Assembly (NCBI RefSeq): GCF_000812565.1
Contig: NZ_JTAM01000061.1
Coordinates: 1 to 64,000 of the forward strand
Length of the DNA stretch: 64,000 bases
Direction of reading: 5' to 3'
Source: Flammeovirga sp. OC4
GTDB lineage: Bacteria; Bacteroidota; Bacteroidia; Cytophagales; Flammeovirgaceae
Shown: positions 52,179 through 61,046 of the stretch, one piece after another
Layout of the letters: every line of letters starts with the position of its first letter
Position numbering within the stretch: the first letter of the stretch is position 1
Position numbers and translations under genes: made by a program
Notes under the pieces: model-generated
Database searches by the model: none
Seen by the model: only the letters and a program-made list of their open reading frames with translations
What the model was told of the DNA's origin: nothing

Positions 52179-52820
52179 ATGATACAAACAACAAATCTAC
52201 AATATACTTATCCTAAAGGAAGTACAATCTCATTCCCGGATTTTGAGATGACTTCAGGTGATAAATTATTAATACTAGGACCTTCAGGTTGTGGTAAAAC
52301 AACATTACTACATTTACTGGGTGGGTTATTACCTTGTACACAAGGTCATATTTCCATCAATCAAAAAGATATTTCTACGCTGAAAAGTAAAGAGATGGAT
52401 CAGTTTAGAGGACAAAATATTGGGATCATTTTCCAAAAGCCTCATTTTGCTCAAGCACTTACTGTTTCTGAAAACCTAGCTTTTGCTCAACAAGCGAGTG
52501 GTAAAAAAAGTGATAAAGGTAGAATTGATCAATTACTCAGCAAATTAGGCATCATAAAACATAAGGATAGACTTCCTCAAAAAATGAGTGAAGGGGAAAA
52601 ACAACGTCTTTCTGTGGCTATGGCATTAATTAATAAACCTGCATTATTGTTAGCTGACGAACCTACCGCTAGTTTAGATGACGGTCACGCTTTTGAGGTC
52701 ATTCGATTGTTGAAAGAAATGGCTACTGAAGAAAATACTTCCTTAGTTATTGTTACTCATGACAGCCGATTAAAAGAAGAATTCCAAGACAATATCCTTA
52801 CGCTAAAAAGTATCCAATAA
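52179..52820 (+). CDS. ABC transporter ATP-binding protein (LolD-like)
   Basis: The ATG at 52179 gives 213 residues. Walker A is GPSGCGKTTL (about 30), Q-loop IFQKPHF, signature MSEGEKQRLSVAMAL (a variant of LSGGQ), Walker B LLLADEPTASLD and switch His in VIVTHDSR. It belongs to the LolD/MacB-type group that works with FtsX-like permeases. It is 2 bp from the permease gene. The neighbourhood (His-rich permease, DUF3299, MerC) recalls the Zur-controlled zrmABCD genes of Pseudomonas aeruginosa, so a role in zinc homeostasis is proposed, not proven. Confidence 0.92.
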   Translation: MIQTTNLQYTYPKGSTISFPDFEMTSGDKLLILGPSGCGKTTLLHLLGGLLPCTQGHISINQKDISTLKSKEMDQFRGQNIGIIFQKPHFAQALTVSENLAFAQQASGKKSDKGRIDQLLSKLGIIKHKDRLPQKMSEGEKQRLSVAMALINKPALLLADEPTASLDDGHAFEVIRLLKEMATEENTSLVIVTHDSRLKEEFQDNILTLKSIQ

Positions 52821-52822
52821 TC

Positions 52823-54220
52823 ATGAATATATTCAAATTTGCCTGGAAAAACCTATGGCATAAACCACTGAGTACTTCACTAAATCTCACATTATTTGCT
52901 TTTGGTGTAAGTATTATTTCTACTTTGTTTTTAGCTCAAGATTATTTCCAAAAAACACTTGAAAAAAATAAAGCCGGGATAGGAATGGTTGTAGGAGCCA
53001 AAGGAAGCCCACTACAATTAATATTATGTGCAATCTATCAAGTAGATAATCCAACGGGAAATATCTTACTTAAAGATGCTATGCGGTTAAAAAAGCATCC
53101 ACTTATTGATAAAGCAATTCCACAATCTTTAGGAGATAATTATAAAGGCTACAGAATTGTTGGTACTACGCACGAATATACAGCACTTTATGAAGCTGAA
53201 ATCCAAGAAGGGAGAATGTGGAATGAAAACAAAGCTTTTGAGGTGACTGTTGGTGCAAATGCGGCTAGAAAGTTAGGTTTGAAAATTGGAGATGAATTCC
53301 ATAGTTCACATGGTATGGATGAAGGTGGTCATAGCCATGAAGATGAACTCTTTATTGTAGTGGGCACTTTAAAGCCTACCGGGACGATCATTGACAATTT
53401 GATAATGACGAGTCTAAAGTCTATTTGGGATGTTCACCAACATGCACCTACAAGTAAAGTAAATTATGGTAATTTCTCAGATAAGAAAAAAGATCAAGAG
53501 AAAAGCCATAAAAAACATAATGAGCATGATCATGATGACCATGCTCATAAACATGAAGAACATGAAGAGCATGATCACGATGAACACGGTCACAAACATA
53601 AAGAACATGAAGAGCATGGTCACGATGAACACGATCACAAACATGAAGAACATGAAGGACATGATCATGATGAGGCCGAAAAAGAGATTACCACTTTACT
53701 CGTTAAATTTAGAAACCCAATGGGAGCTGTTGTTCTTCCAAGAATGATCAATGAACAAACTTCTATGCAAGCTGCAAGTCCTGCTTATGAAACTGCGAGA
53801 TTATTAAGTTTAGTGGGGGATGTTATTTTAGCATTAAAGTATTTAGCAGTAGCCATAATAGTAGTATCAGGACTAAGTATATTCATTTCTCTATACAATT
53901 CTTTAAAAGAAAGAAAATATGAATTAGCTTACATGAGATCATTAGGAACTAAACAAAGTTATATTTTTGGTTTATTATTGACCGAAGGTTTATTATGTGC
54001 ATTATTAGGGTTTGTCATTGGAATTGCAATTAGTCATACTACTATTGCAGTTTCATCCACTTCTATAGATGCCCTACAATCCTTAAACATAAGTGGTCTA
54101 TCATTTGTAATTGAAGAGTTATACCTCTTCTTAGGTACATTGAGTATTGGTTTTATTGCATCTATTGTGCCTGCAATACAAGCCGCGAATACAAACATTT
54201 CACAAGCACTATCTGAATAA
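52823..54220 (+). CDS. FtsX-like ABC permease with a His-rich loop
   Basis: The 465-residue protein has one N-terminal membrane segment, a large periplasmic domain (MacB-type) and three C-terminal segments of the FtsX fold. Within the periplasmic domain lies a loop of about 65 residues (about 220-285) that is almost wholly His, Asp, Glu and Lys, in repeats such as HEEHEEHDHDEHGHKHK, with more than 20 His. It should bind zinc, nickel or copper. The repeats are direct repeats at DNA level (about 53515-53680), prone to length change. Together with the ATPase it would form a MacB-like complex for a metal-linked substrate. Confidence 0.9.
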   Translation: MNIFKFAWKNLWHKPLSTSLNLTLFAFGVSIISTLFLAQDYFQKTLEKNKAGIGMVVGAKGSPLQLILCAIYQVDNPTGNILLKDAMRLKKHPLIDKAIPQSLGDNYKGYRIVGTTHEYTALYEAEIQEGRMWNENKAFEVTVGANAARKLGLKIGDEFHSSHGMDEGGHSHEDELFIVVGTLKPTGTIIDNLIMTSLKSIWDVHQHAPTSKVNYGNFSDKKKDQEKSHKKHNEHDHDDHAHKHEEHEEHDHDEHGHKHKEHEEHGHDEHDHKHEEHEGHDHDEAEKEITTLLVKFRNPMGAVVLPRMINEQTSMQAASPAYETARLLSLVGDVILALKYLAVAIIVVSGLSIFISLYNSLKERKYELAYMRSLGTKQSYIFGLLLTEGLLCALLGFVIGIAISHTTIAVSSTSIDALQSLNISGLSFVIEELYLFLGTLSIGFIASIVPAIQAANTNISQALSE

Positions 54221-54221
54221 T

Positions 54222-54668
54222 ATGAAATTAATAAGCATCACATCACTTCTATTCTTACTTTTTTCTTCCGCACCATGGACTCAAGATTCATCTAATAATG
54301 TGTGGAAAACACTCAGTAATGTGGAAATGAAAACCTACATGGATGAGACTTTAGGTTTTGAAGTATCTGAACCTATTTTTGGAGGAGAAGTAGAAATGAT
54401 TGATGGCTCTATGATCACTATCAGCGGGTATATATTACCTGTTGATAGCGATGATGGAACAAGTATACTGTCTTATATGGCTTTTGCCAATTGCTTTTTT
54501 TGTGGAAATGCAGGGCCTGAAACGGTCATGGAGTTGGATACTCCAAAGCGTCAAAATTTGGTCAATAAGAAAGTGGTTGTAAAAGGAAGGTTGGAATTAA
54601 ACCGTGATGATTTTTTCAGCCTTATTTATAGACTAAAAAATACAGAAATAGTTGAAGTTTTAAACTAG
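54222..54668 (+). CDS. Exported DUF3299-like protein
   Basis: Starting at MKLISITSLLFLLF gives 148 residues with a signal peptide (1-19). The core MITISGYILPVDSDDGTSILSYMAFANCFFCGNAGPETVMEL resembles DUF3299 (GYxxPL, then a Cys-x-x-Cys near the middle: CFFC). The two cysteines may bind metal or form a disulfide. It follows the permease gene by 1 bp, which strongly suggests one operon. Related DUF3299 genes lie in zinc-responsive ABC operons in proteobacteria. Its biochemical role is unknown. Confidence 0.75.
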   Translation: MKLISITSLLFLLFSSAPWTQDSSNNVWKTLSNVEMKTYMDETLGFEVSEPIFGGEVEMIDGSMITISGYILPVDSDDGTSILSYMAFANCFFCGNAGPETVMELDTPKRQNLVNKKVVVKGRLELNRDDFFSLIYRLKNTEIVEVLN

Positions 54669-54677
54669 AAGTTAAAG

Positions 54678-55112
54678 CTAACACGTACAAACTTCTTTTT
54701 GCTTTGTATGTGTTTGCTTTAGGTTAAATAAATGACTTGCAATCAAACCAATAGAAGCACTGTAAGATACAATCGCTAACCATAATGGTTCATACCCAAT
54801 ATACTTCACCATCATACTTAAAGCATATACGGAATAAAATAACCACATACCATTCTTCAGAATGTTTGACTTTGTTTTCTTCACTGCAAAGAAAACTGCA
54901 ACCCCACTAATAATAATCATTGTGATGTCTAGTACTCCCCAAAAATCTAAAGTGTGTGCATGATCATGATGATGATCATCCATATGAGATACAGCGGAAC
55001 TAATGACAATAACACCTGAAGTTAATATACAGTGTATCAAGCAAAATAACGATCCAGTAAAACCTATCTGATCTGCATATTTTGCTACTTGTTGTCTCAA
55101 CATTTTTACCAT
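54678..55112 (-). CDS. MerC domain-containing membrane protein
   Basis: The 144-residue protein has four membrane segments. MerC marks are GSLFCLIHCILTSGVIVISS (the CxxxC-type pair in the first segment) and a His-rich loop MDDHHHDHAHTL after it. It ends with KEVCTC. MerC proteins transport mercury in resistance operons, but stand-alone Bacteroidota forms occur beside zinc genes. No merA or merR is present. The start may be at 55112 or 55103. It converges with the DUF3299-like gene and has a TGCAA-N5-TTGCA box upstream. Confidence 0.8.
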   Translation of the reverse strand: MVKMLRQQVAKYADQIGFTGSLFCLIHCILTSGVIVISSAVSHMDDHHHDHAHTLDFWGVLDITMIIISGVAVFFAVKKTKSNILKNGMWLFYSVYALSMMVKYIGYEPLWLAIVSYSASIGLIASHLFNLKQTHTKQKEVCTC

Positions 55113-55142
55113 ACTGCAAAATAAATGGTTAAAAAGTTAATT

Positions 55143-55157
55143 TGCAAAACTGTTGCA
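55143..55157. promoter_or_regulatory. Near-palindrome TGCAA-N5-TTGCA upstream of the MerC gene
   Basis: TGCAA-AACTG-TTGCA is a perfect 5-5-5 inverted repeat 31 bp upstream of the MerC start. On the minus strand it overlaps a TTTTG that sits 21 bp before TATTTTG, a plausible promoter. It matches the pattern at 52157-52171. Confidence 0.5.
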
Positions 55158-55392
55158 TATAAGATTATGTTGCAAAAAGGTAATAATTCTCAAGAACTTT
55201 TAAGTGTGTCATTAGTTTACATTAAAAGTCTCATTTTTTTTAAGCAATTCACTCCAAATATTAATAATTGTTCATATAATCATCTTTTTTTGCAATTATT
55301 TGATACGAATAGCTTAAGAAACTTGAACAAGACGAACTTTTATATAAAATTGCAACTTAATTAGAGTAGATTCATTCTAAATAAGACAGAAA

Positions 55393-56613
55393 ATGATTGA
55401 TGTAGAACAACTTCGTAAAGAATTTCCTATTCTAAGCACTGAGGTAAACGGACACGCTTTGATATATTTTGATAATGCAGCAACCAACCAAAAACCCAAA
55501 GTGGTAGTTGATGCTTTACAAGAATATTATGATGGCTACAATTCCAATGTTCATAGAGGTGCTCATACTTTAGCAGATAAAGCCACAAAGGCATTTGAAG
55601 AAACAAGAACGCTCCTTCAGGAGTTTATCAACGCAGGAAAATCAGAAGAAGTTATTCTTACAAAAGGAACTACCGAAGGAATCAACCTTGTAGCTCAAAC
55701 CTATGGAAGAATGGTGCTTAATGAGGGAGACATCGTATTGGTCTCTACTATGGAACACCACTCTAACATTGTACCTTGGCAACTTATCGCCAAAGAAAAA
55801 GGTGCTTCTGTACTTCCTATTCCTGTAAGCGAAGAAGGTGAAATTATTTTCGAAGAGTATGAAAAATTACTTTCTGAAAAGGTGAAGATCGTGGCGGTTA
55901 ATCACGCCTCTAATGCTTTAGGAACTATTAATCCTGTAGAAGACATCATCCAAAAAGCACATGCAATAGGTGCTAAGGTACTAATTGATGGTGCTCAATC
56001 TGCCGCTCACCTTACAGTAGATGTTCAAGCAATGGATTGTGATTTCTTTGTCACTTCTGCACACAAAATGTTTGGACCTACAGGTATGGGCTTCCTTTAC
56101 GGAAAAGAAGAACTTTTAAATGCGATGCCTCCTTTCTTAGGTGGTGGCGAAATGATCAAAGAAGTTTCTTTTGAAGGTACAACATTCAACGAACTCCCTT
56201 ATAAGTTTGAAGCAGGCACACCCAATATTGCGGATACAATTGCTTTTGGTGTAGCAGTTCAATTTATCAATAAGTGGGGTAAAGAGAACATTGCAGCACA
56301 CGAAAAAGCACTTTTAGACTACGCTACAGAGAAATTAAAGAAAGAGGTTCCAACTGCAAAAATATACGGAGAAGCTCAAAACAAAGTGAGTGTACTATCG
56401 TTTGTTATTGAAAATATACATAATTATGATATCGGAATGATGTTGGATGCCAGAGGTATCGCTGTAAGAACAGGACATCATTGTACTCAACCACTCATGG
56501 CTAGATACGGGCTTGAAGGAACTGTAAGAGCTTCATTCTCCGCTTATAATACGTTTGAAGAAGTTGATAAATTTATTGAAGGGTTGGTACGTATAGTTAA
56601 AATGTTTGGTTAA
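55393..56613 (+). CDS. sufS: Cysteine desulfurase SufS
   Basis: The 406-residue protein is a group II NifS-like enzyme: IYFDNAATNQKPK, VHRGAHTLA, TKGTTEGINLVA, the PLP-Lys in SAHKMFGPTGMG (about 226) and the catalytic Cys in RTGHHCTQPLM (about 363). It removes sulfur from cysteine for Fe-S cluster assembly. SufE is next, 15 bp downstream, so the pair should work together. The scaffold genes sufBCD are not in the window. Confidence 0.95.
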   Translation: MIDVEQLRKEFPILSTEVNGHALIYFDNAATNQKPKVVVDALQEYYDGYNSNVHRGAHTLADKATKAFEETRTLLQEFINAGKSEEVILTKGTTEGINLVAQTYGRMVLNEGDIVLVSTMEHHSNIVPWQLIAKEKGASVLPIPVSEEGEIIFEEYEKLLSEKVKIVAVNHASNALGTINPVEDIIQKAHAIGAKVLIDGAQSAAHLTVDVQAMDCDFFVTSAHKMFGPTGMGFLYGKEELLNAMPPFLGGGEMIKEVSFEGTTFNELPYKFEAGTPNIADTIAFGVAVQFINKWGKENIAAHEKALLDYATEKLKKEVPTAKIYGEAQNKVSVLSFVIENIHNYDIGMMLDARGIAVRTGHHCTQPLMARYGLEGTVRASFSAYNTFEEVDKFIEGLVRIVKMFG

Positions 56614-56628
56614 AATTTAAGATATATA

Positions 56629-57066
56629 ATGGCAGTAATGACAAAAAATATAGAGGAGATCCAAAATGAGATCATTGATGAGTTTGATCTTTTAGATGGA
56701 GATAGAGAGTCAACAATTTTCTATATCATGGAATTGGGACAAGACCTTCCTGCTATAGATGAGAGTGATAAGGTAGACGAAAACATCATCAAAGGTTGTC
56801 AATCAAAGGTTTGGTTGACTACTGACTTTGTAGATGGTCATGTTATTTTCAATGCAGATAGTAATACAGACATCACAAAAGGTCTTATCAGCTTATTAAT
56901 TCGTGTTTTGAACAACCGAACACCTCAAGAAATTATTAATGCAGATTTATTCTTCTTTGACAAAATCGGTATGAACGGAGTAATTGGATCACAACGTTCT
57001 AATGGTTTTGCTTCAATGATTAAGCAAATGAAGTTTTACGCTTTAGCTTATAGTGCAAAGAGTTAA
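56629..57066 (+). CDS. sufE: Sulfur acceptor SufE
   Basis: The 145 residues contain IMELGQDLPAIDE and the persulfide-receiving Cys in IIKGCQSKVWL (near 50), the SufE/CsdE hallmark, then FDKIGMNGVIGSQRSNGFASMI near the end. SufE passes sulfur from SufS to the scaffold. It lies 15 bp after sufS and 19 bp before the next gene. Confidence 0.93.
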   Translation: MAVMTKNIEEIQNEIIDEFDLLDGDRESTIFYIMELGQDLPAIDESDKVDENIIKGCQSKVWLTTDFVDGHVIFNADSNTDITKGLISLLIRVLNNRTPQEIINADLFFFDKIGMNGVIGSQRSNGFASMIKQMKFYALAYSAKS

Positions 57067-57085
57067 TCTTAAAAAATAGATACAA

Positions 57086-57403
57086 GTGGAAAATACAGAA
57101 GGCTTAAAAGATAAAATTATTACTGCGATCAAAACAGTTTATGATCCAGAAATACCTGTAGACGTATTTGAGTTAGGATTAATCTATGATATAAATATTA
57201 TTCCTCCTCTTAATAAAGTTCATGTCCTTATGACATTAACAACTCCTTCGTGTCCTTCAGCAGAACAAATTCCTGGCGAAATTGAGCAGGTTGTTAAAGC
57301 TGTAGAAGAAGTAAGCGAAGTGGAAATCGAATTAACTTTCGAACCTCCTTATACAACAGACATGATGTCTGAAGAAGCGAAATTAGAACTTGGATTCTTA
57401 TAG
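57086..57403 (+). CDS. MIP18/DUF59 family Fe-S assembly protein (SufT-like)
   Basis: The 105-residue protein has a GTG start (the only in-frame candidate near the front). The MIP18 core is clear: VYDPEIPVDVFELGLIYDI with DPEIP, and MTLTTPSCPSAEQIPGEIE with the conserved CP. Such proteins, called SufT or PaaD-like, help Fe-S cluster delivery. It lies in the suf operon, 19 bp after sufE and 28 bp before the bacilliredoxin gene, which fits that role. Confidence 0.88.
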   Translation: MENTEGLKDKIITAIKTVYDPEIPVDVFELGLIYDINIIPPLNKVHVLMTLTTPSCPSAEQIPGEIEQVVKAVEEVSEVEIELTFEPPYTTDMMSEEAKLELGFL

Positions 57404-57431
57404 AAAACGAAAAATTTAATTTATATAAATT

Positions 57432-57848
57432 ATGTATCCTGAACATTTAACAACTCCTATGAAATTGGAGTTAACTGACAATGGTTTTGCTGATTTAACT
57501 TCAGCTACTCAAGTGGAAGAGGCTGTTGCTAAAGAAGGCACTACTCTTTTAGTCATTAACTCTGTTTGTGGTTGTGCTGCTGGTACTTGTAGACCAGGTG
57601 TTTTACACTCATTACAAACATCAACTAAAAAACCTTCTCAGTTAGCTACTGTATTTGCTGGCGTTGACGCTGAAGCAGTTGCAAAAGCAAGAGAATTAAT
57701 GCTACCTTATCCTCCTTCATCTCCATCAATTGCTTTATTTAAAGATGGTGAATTGGTTCACTTCATTGAAAGACACCACATCGAAGGTCGTTCTGCTGAA
57801 ATGATCTCAGAACACTTAGTAGCAGTTTATGATGAATTTGTAGACTAA
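57432..57848 (+). CDS. Bacilliredoxin BrxA/BrxB family
   Basis: The 138 residues match the YphP/YqiW bacilliredoxin family: INSVCGCAAGTCRPGV shows the CGC active site and the following Cys, and FKDGELVHFIERHHIEGRSAEMI is the conserved C-terminal segment. In Bacillus these proteins remove bacillithiol from proteins, but Bacteroidota may use another thiol; that is not decided here. The gene ends the suf operon just before a strong terminator. Confidence 0.9.
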   Translation: MYPEHLTTPMKLELTDNGFADLTSATQVEEAVAKEGTTLLVINSVCGCAAGTCRPGVLHSLQTSTKKPSQLATVFAGVDAEAVAKARELMLPYPPSSPSIALFKDGELVHFIERHHIEGRSAEMISEHLVAVYDEFVD

Positions 57849-57865
57849 TCTACATTTCTTCTTAT

Positions 57866-57906
57866 AAAAAAATAGGCTTCCAATTGATGGAAGCCTATTT
57901 TTTTTA
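57866..57906. terminator. Strong bidirectional terminator
   Basis: AAAAAAATAGGCTTCCA (57866-57882) pairs with TGGAAGCCTATTTTTTT (57888-57904), a long perfect stem with T-tail, between the suf operon and the convergent OmpA gene. Confidence 0.95.
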
Positions 57907-57913
57907 TAAAGTT

Positions 57914-60784
57914 TTATTTTGCATCTCCTTCGGTGACAACACCAAACTTAAAATGAATTCTTCTGTTTTGTTTTCTGCCTTTTCTTGTGTCATTTGAAAC
58001 CATTGGTTCTTTCTCTCCCTTACTTGCTACATAGATTCTGTTCGGGTTTTCTATATCTCTAAAGAAATATGCGACTGACTTCGCTCTTTCCATACCAAGG
58101 TATTCGTTATAAATTTCAGGACCACTATTATCGGTATGTCCCGTAATTTTTAATGACTTGCTTAGATTCGCATTCAAGTAATCCTTAATTTTTTGAAGCG
58201 TAGCATCTTCACTATTTCCAAATTCAGTTGAATTAAATGGGAAGATGATCGTCATATCTTCTATTTCCTTTTCGAACACAAGATCTTCCTTCTCATTGGT
58301 AATTGCTACCGTTTGTAAAGATTTTTTACTCTCAGGATTAGTGTCGTTTACTGCTATACTTTGATTAGATGGAGTAGGATTCACCACTGCAATTTCACCA
58401 TCATTTAGATCCTCTTCTCTAAGCGGTTTTACCACGGCTACTGTACCATAAGTAATTTTATAATCATCAGGGTTTTTATACCTTAAACGCATTGCCAAAT
58501 CAGCACCATCTTCTATTTGAAGAGTCAAATGCTCTCTTGGTATTCCATTTTTTTCAAAGTATGCAAATACTTCATTCGAAACATCTAAGTAATTTTGGTC
58601 TGCATCAGTAGAAATCACTAATTCCAAAAATGAACATTGTTTTAATTCAGAGAGTAAATGACTGATTGACTTTTTATTGACTTTCACAACATCATCTACT
58701 ACCTCTGCATCTCTTAAAACATAAGTACTTGTATCATAATTACTTACACTACAATCTGAAGCTCTTGAAGCTAACTTAGTATACCCTTTTGGTCTAATGA
58801 TATATTCCATTCTATCATTTTTCCATGCCTTAGGGCTATTAGGCAAGTATTTAGGGTATCTAATTCCATACCCCACATTTTCATTCACTAGTAGTTCTTC
58901 TGAGATACCAATGGTTTTCAGAGCATCTAGTGTTTCCATTGCCTTTGTTTTAGATATAAATTCCAATACTAAATTACTCTTTTCAGGATTGTAATTTGAG
59001 TGCCCGACAATTTCAATACTATAATCATCATTTTCCTCAATGAACCTTTTCAGTGCTTTTAATTCAGAAGATGACGTAGACATATTAATAGTCTGATCCT
59101 CATCAAAATAAATATTCATTAAAGGTTCGGATCTATTCGCTGCAATTCTTTGTAGAGTGTAAGTTTCTTCAATATTGACTGTAGGTTTATTGATGGCTGT
59201 AAAATCAAAACGATCCGTTTTCAATAAATAACCTTCTGCATAAACTTCAAGTGCGTATTTATCATTACATCTATGCATCCACTCCAACTTTCCTCTATTT
59301 GCTCTTAAGACCTGTTCTTTCTCTACTTCTTGTGTTTTGACGTTAATTAGTTTTACTAATACATCTACATTTCTCCTATCTTCCGTTTCAAATTTTAAAT
59401 CAAAAAAGGAAACGCTTCTTTCGTTGGATTCATTGTTTTTGACACAATAGATATCATACCCCCCCATTCCTTCTTCTCTTACAGAACTAAAGTATGACTC
59501 TAATCCATCGGCAGACATCACATAAAATAAATCATCACTAGCTGTATTGACGGGATAGTTTAACTGTATTACCTCTCCTAAATCTCCTGTCTTAAGATCA
59601 ATATCAACTTTAAACACATCAAAACCTCCTATACTGTGATGTCCTTGAGAACTAAAATATAACGTCTTTCCATTGGGGTGGATATATGGTGATTCTTCAT
59701 CTAGCTCAGTATTTATTTTATCACCCATATTTTGAGGGAGCGCCCATTGACCATTTGGTAACTGACGAATGATATATAAATCCATACCTCCATGAGCATC
59801 ATCTTGTTCTCTGTTACTTGTGAATATGATTACTTTTCCATCTGCTGACATACTCATATGTGTCTCCAAAGCAGAAGAATTGATTGGTGCTTCAATAGGC
59901 TTTGGATTAGACCATTTACCACTATAATCATTTACCTCATAAATATCACCAGGGTTAGAAGTACTTGCTCCAACACTTCTGTACAAGAATAATTGCTCTC
60001 CATCGGATGACAATGCAATTGCAGCATCGTGTTCTTCTGTATTAATTTCAGAAAATGGTTTAGGCGTGGACCAAAAGCCATCTTCTCTTCTTTCCATGTA
60101 AAAAACATCTTGATATGGTAATTGATCATGAGGGTCTAATTCATGATGACTAGTGATATCTTGTCGATGAGAAGTAAAATATAGTTTTTGTCCATCTACA
60201 GTAATAATTGGAGTAATGTCTGGAAGGTAAGTATTGGCTAGTGACAAGTTTAATAGATTTTTATTGTCAGCATTTGCCATAAAAACAGGGCCTCTATGAC
60301 ATTGGTCGATATATCGGTCTAATTCGTCTAGGGTTACATTGACATAACCAACGATTTTCGCTTCATCCTGTCTCTGTTCTGGAGTAAATGATCTCAATTT
60401 TTTCTTTTCGAGAGTATACATTTCACCTGCTTGTGAAAACTGATGTGCCATCTGATACGTCTTACCCAACCAATACCCTACTTGTCTAAAGTTAGGATCA
60501 TTGTCATATACTTTTTGAAAATAAGGTAATGCATCAACTCTATTCTTTGTCAAATCATTGTATATAGAAATACCTAAGTAATAGTTACAAAGTATGTTAT
60601 CAGGAGCATATTTCACTGCCTCTAACATTTCTTCTTCTACATAATGATATTCTTCGAGGTCAAGGTAAGTTTCAGCTACCTTCAATGCTTTCCTTAATTT
60701 GTTTTTGTTGGCGTCATCTTGAGCGAAAGAGGTGACGTTGAGTACTAGCAAGAGTAATAGGCAGTAGATGGGAAAGGTCTTCAT
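57914..60784 (-). CDS. OmpA family protein with TPR and PD40 propeller
   Basis: The start MKTFPIYCLLLLLVLNV gives a signal peptide and 956 residues. Order: TPR-like helices (about 25-155), a WD40-like PD40 propeller (about 180-440, with repeats DGQKLYFTSHR, DGKVIIFTSNR, NGKTLYFSSQG), an Ig-like linker, a degenerate OmpA-like segment (about 575-680) and a complete OmpA C-terminal domain (about 850-950, with FNSTEFGNSEDATLQKIKDYL and GHTDNSGPEIYNEYLGMERAKSV) that should bind peptidoglycan. This is the T9SS PorE/gliding-type arrangement, though function is not assigned. It is a paralogue of the next gene, 262 bp away. Confidence 0.88.
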   Translation of the reverse strand: MKTFPIYCLLLLLVLNVTSFAQDDANKNKLRKALKVAETYLDLEEYHYVEEEMLEAVKYAPDNILCNYYLGISIYNDLTKNRVDALPYFQKVYDNDPNFRQVGYWLGKTYQMAHQFSQAGEMYTLEKKKLRSFTPEQRQDEAKIVGYVNVTLDELDRYIDQCHRGPVFMANADNKNLLNLSLANTYLPDITPIITVDGQKLYFTSHRQDITSHHELDPHDQLPYQDVFYMERREDGFWSTPKPFSEINTEEHDAAIALSSDGEQLFLYRSVGASTSNPGDIYEVNDYSGKWSNPKPIEAPINSSALETHMSMSADGKVIIFTSNREQDDAHGGMDLYIIRQLPNGQWALPQNMGDKINTELDEESPYIHPNGKTLYFSSQGHHSIGGFDVFKVDIDLKTGDLGEVIQLNYPVNTASDDLFYVMSADGLESYFSSVREEGMGGYDIYCVKNNESNERSVSFFDLKFETEDRRNVDVLVKLINVKTQEVEKEQVLRANRGKLEWMHRCNDKYALEVYAEGYLLKTDRFDFTAINKPTVNIEETYTLQRIAANRSEPLMNIYFDEDQTINMSTSSSELKALKRFIEENDDYSIEIVGHSNYNPEKSNLVLEFISKTKAMETLDALKTIGISEELLVNENVGYGIRYPKYLPNSPKAWKNDRMEYIIRPKGYTKLASRASDCSVSNYDTSTYVLRDAEVVDDVVKVNKKSISHLLSELKQCSFLELVISTDADQNYLDVSNEVFAYFEKNGIPREHLTLQIEDGADLAMRLRYKNPDDYKITYGTVAVVKPLREEDLNDGEIAVVNPTPSNQSIAVNDTNPESKKSLQTVAITNEKEDLVFEKEIEDMTIIFPFNSTEFGNSEDATLQKIKDYLNANLSKSLKITGHTDNSGPEIYNEYLGMERAKSVAYFFRDIENPNRIYVASKGEKEPMVSNDTRKGRKQNRRIHFKFGVVTEGDAK

Positions 60785-61046
60785 AATGTTAATCTTAAAA
60801 GTCAGATTCATGATTAATTTATAGTGATAAAATAGCTTTACGTTTTGAATACGTATCAAAACACAATTTATTATTGTTAGCTTATGATAATTACTAAGAA
60901 AAAATTATTTCATAGCAGTAAACAGCACTCTTTGGAACATTAAGAAAATCTTCTCAAAAGAACTATTTTTTATTTTAAGTTGTTGTAATCACTGAAAACA
61001 AGAAAAGCTATGAAACAATTTTGACTAAGCACTTTATTTATATTCG

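Noticed and set aside
53466-53747. Met/Asn/Lys-rich open frame overlapping the His-rich loop, and its minus-strand counterpart
   Set aside because: Low-complexity shadow of the permease repeats in other frames.
54678-55112. Mercury resistance operon
   Set aside because: MerC is alone; there is no merA, merR, merT or merP, and the neighbours point to zinc.
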